Below are positions 10,484-19,858 of a DNA stretch of 49,085 nucleotides, piece after piece (the stretch's first letter is position 1; each line of letters begins with the position of its first letter). The position numbers and the translations under genes are program-made. Below the pieces are notes generated by a model. That model saw only the letters and a program-made list of their open reading frames with translations. It was not told the origin of the DNA and did not search any database. The DNA is from Tubiluchus corallicola (Eukaryota > Priapulida > Priapulimorpha > Priapulimorphida > Tubiluchidae): the NCBI GenBank assembly GCA_030141605.1, contig JAQGDQ010000364.1:121501-170585 (forward strand). Reading direction: 5' to 3'.

Positions 10484-11100
10484 GCTATTACACTCGCTGG
10501 TGTATGTCGGGCCATTACACTTGCTGGTGCATGTAGGGCCATTACACTTGCTGGTGCATGTAGGGCCATTACACTTGCTGGTGTATGTAGGGCCATTACA
10601 CTTGCTGGTGCATGTAGGGCCATTACACTTGCTGGTGTATGTAGGGCCATTACACTCGCTGGTGTATGTAGGGCCATTACACTTGCTGGTGCATGTAGGG
10701 CCATTACACTTGCTGGTGCATGTAGGGCCATTACACTTGCTGGTGCATGTAGGGCCACTACATTTTCTGGTGCATGTAGGGCCATTACACTTGCTGGTGC
10801 ATGTAGGGCTATTACACTTGCTGGTGCATGTAGGGTCATTACACTTGCTGGTGCATGTAGGGCCATTACACTTGCTGGTGCATGTAGGGCCATTACATTT
10901 TCTGGTGCATGTAGGGCCATTACACTTGCTGGTGCATGTAGGGCTATTACACTTGCTGGTGCATGTAGGGTCATTACACTTGCTGGTGCATGTAGGGCCA
11001 TTACACTTGCTGGTGCATGTAGGGCCATTACCTTTGCTGGTGCATGTAGGGTCATTACACTTGCTGGTGCATGTAGGGCCATTACACTTGCTGGTGCATG
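10484..11100. repeat. 27-bp minisatellite, about 23 units with a 135-bp higher-order block
   Basis: The unit gccattacacttgctggtg + catgtag (+g) repeats about 23 times. Variant units (catttt, ggct, ggtc) recur in the same order, with the catttt variant at 10761 and 10896, exactly 135 bp (five units) apart. The unit is a multiple of three without stops, so long repetitive frames appear on both strands (for example 11169-10462). I consider them by-products. Confidence 0.95.
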
Positions 11101-11370
11101 ATATAACTTGGTATTAAAATGACAAACGATTTCGGGAAAACTAACCAATTTAATGTGCATAATAAACACATTTAAACTGCGTCAGAGCAGACCTTATGTA
11201 TGTATATATATATATATATATATAGTCTATCAGATCTACAGGTTAAGCTATCACAGTTTACATATCACCATGGCACAGTTTCCACAAAGCAAAAAGTAAG
11301 TTTTAAAACAGTTTTTTTAAATAATTCCACTTGTTCAAATGATGAAACAATTTTTCATAATACTTACTTA

Positions 11371-11687
11371 AGTTAATAAAGCAAAGTTAATAAACGGAAT
11401 CATGGATGTTGTGATAAAAGAGTTGTAATTTTATTTTATAACGAAAGATATTTCACCAATGAAGCAAGTGATGGATGATTTATGTTGATGTAGCTGGATT
11501 TCTATCTAGTAGAAATAACGAAATACACTACACCATTATGCATGCGCCGAACTACTTTATTTACAATGCGGTCTCACGCATTAATACATAACAATGGGTT
11601 GCGAAACATCTGTTCGTCAGCAAATAAAATCCTAACTCCTTTATCACAACATCCATGATTCCGTTTATTCACTTTGCTTTATTAACT
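11371..11687. mobile_element. TIR MITE of about 317 bp
   Basis: About 65-bp terminal inverted repeats: agttaataaagcaaagt with cggaatcatggatgttgtga at 11371-11435, and the reverse complement at 11620-11687. A further partial repeat of the end follows at about 11692-11716. A (TA)n tract lies at 11206-11224. No coding capacity; superfamily not determined. Confidence 0.82.
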
Positions 11688-12200
11688 CAATTATCATAAC
11701 ATTCATGCTTCCGTTTATAATTTTGTTAAAACAACTGTTTAGAACTGTCCGGTTTCTCTCGCTGATGGAACTACTAACTTCGCTTACTGTTTTCTTAAAC
11801 CAAAAACTTGGGGGAGGGGGTTGTATTTGTCACGACCTCTTCCATTAGTAATTTTTTGGTATACTTTGAAAAAGCAACCGAACATCTGTGTTTCATAACA
11901 GTGAAATAATGCTACACACTGTATCTCTAAATTACACATAGAAATTGATTTATTTTTTTATTGTGATCATTACGCCTCTAGCACATAATTTTGTTCAACT
12001 TTTTCCAACTCGTTCCTTGTATGTAGGCAGATTCTTTTACTAGTGTTACTAATTTCATCTAAACGTTGAGATCTATCAATGGGGAGGATTTGTGTTTGGT
12101 TGTCTACTTTTGAGTGTCCTCTGTAACGTACTTGTAAATGCTTAGGATAGCATCGCGTTTGAAGCTAGGGAGAAATTCATTTCTAATTATTTTTTGCAGT

Positions 12201-12668
12201 TATAGTGGAGCGACGTTACAATGAAGACATTTTGCAGTTGCAGTCATTTTACTGCACTGTCTAATAGGTTCAACTGAGGCTGAACCAGGTAAGTACAGTC
12301 AAATTTGTGAATTAAGAGTCCGTCATCATTTTACAGTAGAACTGGTACAAATAGGTTAGTTAGGACGTCGTGCTTTATTTAGTGTAAGTCGAGTCTATAT
12401 TAATTATTGTTTAAAAATTAACACACAAAAATGCTGAAATGTGTGTTGAAGCTACAGCTAACTGCCGAGCGATTGGGGGTTTTCACACGTGGTTGCAGGG
12501 CTTTTGTTGTGGAGATCGCTGGCATCTATTAGCATTAAATCTCCAAAGGAATTTCGCAAATATTTGTGTTGAATATTTGTTTAATAATAAAGAAATATTA
12601 GTAATTTTACGTGTTATCTCTGTCTGTATGGTTTACCAATTGAGTATCACTTATATGTTGAAATGAGT
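12201..12668 (+). pseudogene. Possible second secreted-peptide gene, frameshifted signal exon
   Basis: A candidate exon lies between an acceptor (ttttttgcag, ending about 12200) and a strong donor (CCAG|GTAAGT near 12291). It starts ATGAAGACATTTT. After the fourth T the frame that would give a hydrophobic signal core followed by GSTEAEP is out of register by one base, so as written it stops early. The phase at the donor (1) equals that of the defensin-like gene. A downstream frame ending at 12666 contains ANCRAIGGFHTWLQGFCCGD after a TACAG acceptor in the matching phase. No family is recognised. It may be a pseudogene, a one-base sequence error, or a chance arrangement. Confidence 0.35.
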
Positions 12669-12919
12669 TTTTAGATGACTTGTTATATTGTTCAAATGTC
12701 TGTATTGATTAATCTTTTCTGTACAGTATGTTTTTGATGTTCAAACACTGATTTTACTAGATGTACCAATAAAAATATCTTTAATTTAATCTACCATTTA
12801 CATTTTTATTCACGCCAGTACAACAGTGCTATGCCTTCAATGCTGTTAAGATGACCCTGCTCTTGTGAGATGAGAAAGAACGTGGTAGGAGAGCTTGGCA
12901 GATCTTTGGTGTTTATGTG

Positions 12920-13241
12920 TGTTGTGGAGATCTGGAATATTCTATAGTATAGTAGAACAATCTTCTTACCTTGTAGAAGTTTCTATTTCTAGATTATTCC
13001 CTGGCACTGATATATAAGGCGGAGCTGGCCACTGAAGTACATTCTCTCACATTCTCTTGTGTCCTCGTATTCTCAGATGCGCTTTCTCGCTTTCACGTTT
13101 CCAGATTATCACATTTACTGTATACATTTCACATTCCCTCATACTTTTGTGTTGTAGAATCCTCGCATAATAAACTAGTTTAATTTGACGACGTGTTTTC
13201 TGGTTTTCTCTACGAGCCTTCCAAGAGAAACAAAGACAACA
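12920..13241 (+). mobile_element. Solo LTR of an LTR retrotransposon
   Basis: 322 bp starting TGTTGT and ending ACAACA, flanked by the exact 5-bp target duplication ATGTG (12915-12919 and 13242-13246). It has a TATA box (TATATAAG at 13011) and a poly(A) signal (AATAAA at 13169-13174) in correct LTR order. No internal coding region remains, so it is the product of LTR-LTR recombination. Confidence 0.9.
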
Positions 13242-13952
13242 ATGTGCATCCTCTGCACATGGTAACCTTTACAGCTTAATGCGTGAGCTGAATAATTTCA
13301 TATACTATAAATTAAATTTGTAACTTCAGTTACAGCAAACAGGCTTTACACATGTTTGCAAATTTCTGTTTAACTGCAGTCATAAATTTTAAATTTTGTC
13401 CCTTTTTCTGAGTTTGTTTACCATTACTGTGAGACAGAACCAAATCAAAAACCAAAATTTAGAAAAAACTATAGAACACTGAAATAATATGTTAATTTTA
13501 TTGATCTCTGGTAAGTGGACTTAATTGCAATGTCAAGTGACACAAAAATGTGCTTAAATTATTACAACAAAAAAATAACGGAATTGCTTGAAAAAACTAC
13601 AATGATGTTAGAACATATCTTTAACAGTACTTTATTAACAGAAGAACGATTTCTTTATTATTCTGCTGCCATGTATTGATCGCTTTTGATCTAATGGTGA
13701 CATTGTTCCAACATTTAAATTTTTAACATGCAAGAGTTTATCGGCCACAACTTAAAAACAACTAAAACCATAAACTTGCAACTTACACGAACAAACACTA
13801 ATGAACCACAGTATCCTGCTATGAAATTTCAACTTTGTGGAGTACTTGCTTTAAATGTTATTGCACTCTAAACTTCGGCTAAACTGAACCACCCGATACG
13901 TCTTACAACAGCTAAATCACGAGTCTTAACATAACTGCAACTTCTCAAACAC

Positions 13953-15506
13953 CTAGTTATGAATGACACCCTTGAAATTTTCCTTTTTCATCACAACGAC
14001 CTTGTACTGTACCCGCTGATCAGGAGGTTGCCTTTTTGGTTTTTGCAAAACTTTCTCTGGTTTTGTGACAGGAGCTCCGGGACACGAATGAAGAGTATGC
14101 TTGCTTAAACAGACTTGTCGCTTAAAGTACTTTAAGCAGGCACTACACTGAAAAGGATGCTCATTGCTATGAGTGATCATATGCAGTTTAAGTTCGTATT
14201 TATTAAATGCAGAATGACTACAGATGTTACACTGAACCTTGCGTTCATTTAGATGCATTCTTCGGTAATGAATTGCACGGGCACTGGCCGTAACAAAAAC
14301 AGCTGAACAAGCTTTACACTTGTAAGGTTTCTCTCCTGTGTGAATTCTCATGTGATCTTTTAAACAAGAACTTTTAACAAATGTCTTATTGCAGATTGAG
14401 CATCTAGGTTTTGGATTCCAAGATAGTCTGCACGTTTTGGTCAATTTATCACGATTTTCTATTCCGCATGACATTGTGTGCTTTTTAAAATAATCAGGAC
14501 TTTTGAATCTTTTCTGGCACTTATCACACTTAAATGGTCTTTCAGTTTGATGAACGAGCATGTGTTTCCTCAATGTTTGTTTCAAAGAGAAAGTTTTATC
14601 ACACTTATCGCACTTAAATGGCTTTTCTTCACAATGACTACATTGCACATGCATACGCAGAGCTCCTTTTTCAGCAAATCGTTTTTCGCACATATAACAC
14701 TTAAATGGCTTCTGCCCAGTGTGTATTCTAAGATGTACCACAAGCTGGTTTCTTGCACAAAACTTTTTGTGACACACTATACATTCGTATGGCAGAGAAC
14801 CTTCATGTTTTTGCATGTGCCGTCTCCAAGATGTTTGATATCTCATGCGCTTGTGACACACCCAACATTCGTAAGGCAACTTCTTGTCATGTATTCTTGC
14901 ATGATTATTGAGTGACTGAGATGTAGTTACTGTTTTGTGACAAACCTGGCAGGTGTAATTTTTCTTTTTTGTGTGCTGTCGCTCTGTGTGCCTTAACATG
15001 TTCCTCTCTGAACTGAATTCTTTCTCGCAGAATTGGCAAGGAAAGTTCACCAACTTTTCAGCAACCTGAACTTCACGTCCTATTAGATTTTCCATCGTTT
15101 GTCTGAAATCCAGAGCCATTTTGGTTGTACATGCTGAGTCATTGCCAAAACTTGAGCCATATGCTGTTGCACTGTAATCATGTCCAGACAAGGTGGCAAT
15201 ATCAAAACTCTCGGCACCTTGCTCTAATAAATGACGAGCAGCAGCAGGATCAGTAACATCATCATCACCATCATCAGTGCATTCTTGATCATCTGCATCA
15301 TACACAGACATGCTATCGCTAACAGAAAATGACAAAGAACTATTCTCCAGTGTACCAAATTCTAGTTCGTTAGCAGAAGGTTGATTCTCTTCACATGTGA
15401 TGATAACGCAATGATTTTTCATCGCGTGTTGAAGAAAATCTTTTTCTGTCTCCAAACAGTCGGAACAAGCAGTACATTTATAATAGACAAGTCTCTCGCT
15501 ATTCAT
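13953..15506 (-). CDS. C2H2 zinc-finger protein, 12 fingers, 517 aa
   Basis: Start chosen at 15506 (MNSERLVYYK). The frame is open upstream to 15560 but crosses a good acceptor (TTGTTTCAG|AGC, exon from 15538), so the upstream codons are probably intron. Fingers: a lone N-terminal one (about residues 11-32), an acidic linker (DDGDDD, about 80), then eleven at about 157-475. Two of these end in Cys instead of the last His (about 327-347 and 453-475). Two linkers are TGEKP-like (TGQKPF, TGEKPY). A basic tail (KPKRQPPDQR) may be a nuclear signal. No KRAB, SCAN or BTB domain is seen in this exon. It is likely a nuclear DNA-binding transcription factor; target and orthology are unknown. AATAAA signals follow at 13653-13658 and 13631-13636 (minus). 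Confidence 0.9.
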   Translation of the reverse strand: MNSERLVYYKCTACSDCLETEKDFLQHAMKNHCVIITCEENQPSANELEFGTLENSSLSFSVSDSMSVYDADDQECTDDGDDDVTDPAAARHLLEQGAESFDIATLSGHDYSATAYGSSFGNDSACTTKMALDFRQTMENLIGREVQVAEKLVNFPCQFCEKEFSSERNMLRHTERQHTKKKNYTCQVCHKTVTTSQSLNNHARIHDKKLPYECWVCHKRMRYQTSWRRHMQKHEGSLPYECIVCHKKFCARNQLVVHLRIHTGQKPFKCYMCEKRFAEKGALRMHVQCSHCEEKPFKCDKCDKTFSLKQTLRKHMLVHQTERPFKCDKCQKRFKSPDYFKKHTMSCGIENRDKLTKTCRLSWNPKPRCSICNKTFVKSSCLKDHMRIHTGEKPYKCKACSAVFVTASARAIHYRRMHLNERKVQCNICSHSAFNKYELKLHMITHSNEHPFQCSACLKYFKRQVCLSKHTLHSCPGAPVTKPEKVLQKPKRQPPDQRVQYKVVVMKKENFKGVIHN

Positions 15507-15710
15507 TTTTCTCGGAATTTTTGTACTCAACTGTAGCTCTGAAACAACAAATGTGCACAATAATTAGGTGAAAAGAAAAAGCTAATTGACTCCCAGAACC
15601 CGTTTACACTGTTATGCATGATTGAAGCTGCCTCAAGCCAGAATAATGCTCAAAGCAAGACCTAGTCAATGCAGATGGTTGTGACTGGACATGAATCTTA
15701 TTATAAAATT

Positions 15711-16089
15711 ATTTTAAGTGTAGATTTAAAATGAACAAATCGGAAGAAGACACCACAAGTTTACATTAACATTTTATTAAAATATGACAGCACTTTATTT
15801 GACAAGTATCTAGTGCATATAAATAAATAATTATCTGTTATCATGTAAAAATATGATCCTCATTGTTAATTTTTTAACATGATATCTAACTTGTTAAATT
15901 GTTGCACTAGTTGTACTCATGCTAAGTTTTGGTGTGAATAAAAAAGAATAGATACACTTCTGTTACTTACGGTTTCTGTCATGCACTAGATACTTGTGAA
16001 ATAAAGTGCTGTCATATTTTAATAAAATGCTCACGTAATCTTGCGGTGTCTTCTTCCGTTTTGTTCATTTAAAATCTACACATAAAATA
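15711..16089. mobile_element. TIR MITE, complete copy
   Basis: Terminal inverted repeats of about 105 bp: gtgtagatttaaaatgaaca...tctagtgcat at 15711-15818, mirrored by atgcactagatacttgtgaa to ttaaaatctacacataaaat at 15981-16089. Non-coding centre of about 160 bp. A second, left-truncated copy lies at 16708-17368. Confidence 0.88.
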
Positions 16090-16349
16090 CTAAAAACCAT
16101 TATAAAGATTAATCGGCTAAGAGGTGGACGTTGACTCGCAGAAGTAGTTCAGCAACACTCGGATGTGTAAACAGACTCTTTTGTCTGGGATGAAATTAAT
16201 AACCTGGAGCACCAACAACTGCCTGAAATTGATTTCAGCTTAGCTTAACATTGCATCCTTTCAAACTTTGTGTTAAGCATTTCGCTTGACACACAATCTG
16301 GTTTGCCAAATCTTTTCAGTTTCACATATTCTATGTGGACGGGTAATTT

Positions 16350-16460
16350 GGGAGTCGCCATTTGGGCACGAGAAAAGTGGGTGCAGTCATTTGGGCACCT
16401 GACACTTCGACACTGGCTCATTTAGACACGATACATTTGGATGTCAGTGTTGACACACAA
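16350..16460. repeat. Degenerate cattTggGcac-type repeat
   Basis: Several loosely spaced copies of (c)atttgggcac / atttagacac / atttggatg. A similar, larger patch lies at about 21738-21935. Probably decayed minisatellite or element sequence. Confidence 0.5.
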
Positions 16461-16707
16461 GTTATGTCCAACAGAACCTCGCAGGAATAAAGTATATCCA
16501 TTTTACGTTACAAATCACACTGCCTATAACGGGCTAAAATTATCGTTGAAACGTCGTCCACTACCTCATTACCATGGTTGTGACTTTTAAAACATCCAAA
16601 ATTTTTGCAGGAAAAAAATATCTTCGTGAGTATCATTCAAGGAATCCATTTCTAGGTCAATTTCTTCCAAAGCACATCAAACGTTCAACACCAAATGAAC
16701 ACATAGT

Positions 16708-17368
16708 ATCATGATATTTTACTTGTTAAATTGTTGCACTAGTTGTACTCATGCTAAATTTTGGTGTGAATTTCTGTCATGCACAAGATATTTGTGAAGT
16801 AAAGTGCTGTCATCGTATATATTAATTTCGCTGGTATATATCATGGCATATATATATATGCCATGGCATCCCGTAACGGGCGTTTTCCCGGACCCAACTC
16901 GTGATTTTTTTTAAATTTTGACCAAACAGCATACGGAAAAAACGTTCTAGCGGCGCCTGGTGGGACTCTCGAAAGGAGATATATAGGTCTTTAGAAAGAC
17001 GAAGAACAGGGATACATGGTGATGTGGGCTATATTTTAGTACACGTCCACCAAGAGGAGTGCCGACGAGTTAATTAGATGTTCTATTTTGGCAATTTTCG
17101 CTTGGAAAACTGCGGATGCAAAGCCATTGTTGTCACGTCATCCATTATACTCTGTTTGTAACCTTATAGCTTTAATTCAGCAAAAGCTGCTGGCTTTGCG
17201 TTACAAACGAGGACTATGTAGGATGTTCGCGTATTTTTGATTATGAGTGTATTTATACGCAAAATTTTTTGCGGGGCCTCTGCTAGTATTTTAATAATAT
17301 GCTAATGTAAACTTGCGGTGTCTCCTTCCAATTTGTTCATTTTAAATCTGCACATAAAATACTAAAAA
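16708..17368. mobile_element. Second MITE copy, left-truncated, split by a Helitron
   Basis: 16708-16812 and 17287-17368 together match 15890-16098 of the complete copy. The 474 bp between them are the inserted Helitron. Confidence 0.88.
16813..17286 (+). mobile_element. Non-autonomous Helitron, 474 bp
   Basis: Begins TC and ends CTAG. Eleven bases before the end begins a stem-loop (CGCAAAATTTTTTGCG), the hallmark of Helitron 3' ends. It sits between A and T of the host with no target duplication: the flanks gctgtca and tattttaata join exactly to the uninterrupted sequence at about 16009-16025. It contains a perfect 24-bp palindrome (16842-16865, catggcatatat and its mirror). No Rep or helicase coding. 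The distal half recurs at 45046-45462. Confidence 0.9.
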
Positions 17369-17520
17369 CCAGAAACTGTAAATTGCCTGGTTTTAATTGT
17401 TATATTATACTCATATTTTTGATTTAGTGAAGCAATAATTCTTAAAAATTATTGTGAGAATTAGGAAATTTGGCTGCAGTTTACGATTTCCGACACAAAA
17501 GAAATTAGTTCGTAAAGCAG

Positions 17521-17563
17521 ATTAGGGTTAGGGTCAGGGTTGGGATTTGGGTTGGGTTAGGGT
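17521..17563 (+). repeat. Interstitial telomere-like tract
   Basis: attagggttagggtcaggg followed by ttggg/ttaggg variants: about seven degenerate TTAGGG units. Confidence 0.75.
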
Positions 17564-17570
17564 ATTTAAA

Positions 17571-18780
17571 TTGTGCGGGAAATTGTGAACTCCTTCTGGA
17601 AATTCTAGCGAGTCATTACCAAATTTAAATAAAATTAAAAACTTGCGTTCAAAGTCCCCATGCCCAAGTATTTCATTCCCAAATGTCATGTACCATATTC
17701 TATGAACAACATCAAAAAATTCTAATTCTGTTTGCTTGAGTTTGTTTCAACATTTTGTAATGTATACGAAGACAGCATATGAAGTCAATTAACGTAATTA
17801 AATAAAATAATTAGAAAATCTCTATAATTTACATATGAAAACAATTTCCTGCCTTGGTGAATAAGTTCATAAGGTACTAGGTTAATAACATTCCCACGAG
17901 GCAACGCTTGGCTACATAAGTGCGCTCAAGCGGTCTCACGTATACGCGCCCCATCAAAGCTTATTTATTTTAAAAAAAGTGTAAATGACCGGTACGTAAA
18001 AAATACCGATACCGTGCAAGCTTCAAGTATGTGGATTATTTTCTTCAGTTTCCTCCAATTTCTCATAAATTCTCAACTACCCATCGAAAATTTGAAATCA
18101 TTGTCACTTCTTAGGATTGTTACGCTACTGGATTTAGCAAGAGGGGAGATCCCCCAAAAGCGACAATATAATTTTTATAAATTAGAGCTGTTGCTACGCG
18201 CACACAAATTGGAATAGAATGTTCCTATAATTTTGTTCTTCAGTATGTAATTCCATTAATCTATTTGGACACATGAATTCCTATGCCAGACAAAAGAAGC
18301 ATTTATAAAGTTTATCACAACACAGAGAATTTTCCTTCCTCTTTAGCATATTACGCAACATTTACTTTTCTTTTTAATGTTCTTCCAAACACATACTCTC
18401 ATGACATCCTAAACTAACATTGATTTTTCCCTTGGAAAACTAATATTTTGCCGTCAGTTTACCAGAGTGCAGCTGCCTTTGGCTGGTTAGTAAATCTTGC
18501 AGGCAACGCAACTAATTGAAGTCTTTTCAAAACTCTTTGATTGAGACCTAAAGGAATTATTTTATTCACCTGTTCTGCAGTGTAAGTTTCTCTGAAGCTG
18601 AGCATTTCATTATGCTGATATGAAAACGACTATCACAGCATGATTTTATTTAAAAAATGTGGGCTTGCTGTTCGGATTCATAAAGCGTCACTGTTACAGG
18701 CTGTAGTCACCAACATATGTGGCAGATATCCTAAGAGTCACCAAAATCATTTCCCTAATCAATCGTTTTGTTCAGTTCTG
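17571..18780. other. Intergenic, nothing recognised
   Basis: AT-rich sequence; the short frame at 18014-18217 has no recognisable domain and no splice or promoter support. Confidence 0.5.
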
Positions 18781-19158
18781 TTATATACAGCACTGAACTA
18801 AAACAATGATTTTCATATATATGACTAGGTGGGGTTAAATTCATGTACCTGGCTTAACATTGCTCATTTAAATATGAAAAATTTCCACCTGGAGCCGAAA
18901 ACCTGAACGGTGAGTCAGGCACAATCACTTTTCCAGTGTTGAGCAATAGTAGTTTGTAATACGTCAATGAGAAATCTTAAAAGGACAATCAGCGGTATAG
19001 GCTGACCTGAAATGTGTGGATCCTTGACCACGGGTGATGGATCAAGAAATTAACAGTTCCGATTTCATTAAAAGAACATGCAATTTTTAGGCAATCAAGC
19101 AGGATGAATTTAATTAAAGTGATAACATAAAAATGGAATTCAAAGTACATATTATTGA
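18781..19158. repeat. Dispersed repeat, about 375 bp, copy A
   Basis: Matches 26458-26831 in the same orientation over its full length, starting ttatatacagcactgaacta and ending near acatattattga, with few substitutions. Non-coding. No terminal inverted repeats are seen and the family is unknown. Confidence 0.9.
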
Positions 19159-19596
19159 TATATCTCAAGTAAGGAATTTTTTAAGTAAAGACGACAAATT
19201 TAACAAAAACGAAAACGCCCAAAGATCACCCCAATAGCTGATAATAAGATTGACATTGAAACCAATAGCCTGATGATGTCATGAGTGCAATAATTATACT
19301 GAAAGAACAAAAAGACGTACAGAAGTCATGTGCCTCTGATAGAGCATAAGGATAAACAGTTTTTCAATTAAAAGGCTAAAAGGGCTAGAAAAGAGACAGG
19401 CAGTTAGAGTCGGTAAATGATGAGAAAATCCCTGAAATGAGGGTTGGTGTTCCGCGTAAGAACATCACAAATGTTGGAAAACTTCTAATGTACTAACATG
19501 CAATGTGGAACACACAAAAATGACTTACAACTCTTATTGAGGCTTACATCACACGCACTCTCATCACTGCCCTTCTGTCCCTCATCAAGGCTCTAA

Positions 19597-19836
19597 ACCA
19601 AGAACGCCAAGCCACCACGATTTCAAGGTCAAGAACGCCAAGCCGCCAAGAATGCCAAGCCACCAAAAATGCCAAGCTGCCAAGAACGTCAAGATGCCAA
19701 GAATGCCAAGCCAACAAGAATGCCTAGCTGCCAAGAACGCCACGAATGCCAAGCCGCCATAAATACGAAGCTGCCAAGAATACCAAGCCGCCAAGAACGT
19801 CATGCTGACAATAATGCCGCGAATGCCAAGCCAGAT
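19597..19836. repeat. Degenerate minisatellite (gccaagaatgccaag type)
   Basis: Irregular 9-27 bp units built from gccaag, ccgccaagaa and aatgccaag. They give spurious repetitive frames on both strands (19803-19585 and 19669-19890), followed by a short gaca run. Confidence 0.8.
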
Positions 19837-19858
19837 TGGTTGACAGACAGACAGACGA

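Noticed and set aside
10462-11169. Open frames of 205 and 235 codons through the 27-bp repeats
   Set aside because: Same reason: a minisatellite by-product, with near-identical 9-residue units on both strands.
14478-14915. Plus-strand frame of 145 codons
   Set aside because: It is the antisense shadow of the zinc-finger array.
15507-15560. Upstream 18-codon extension of the zinc-finger frame
   Set aside because: A good splice acceptor (TTGTTTCAG) lies inside it, so the first ATG in the exon (15506) is preferred.
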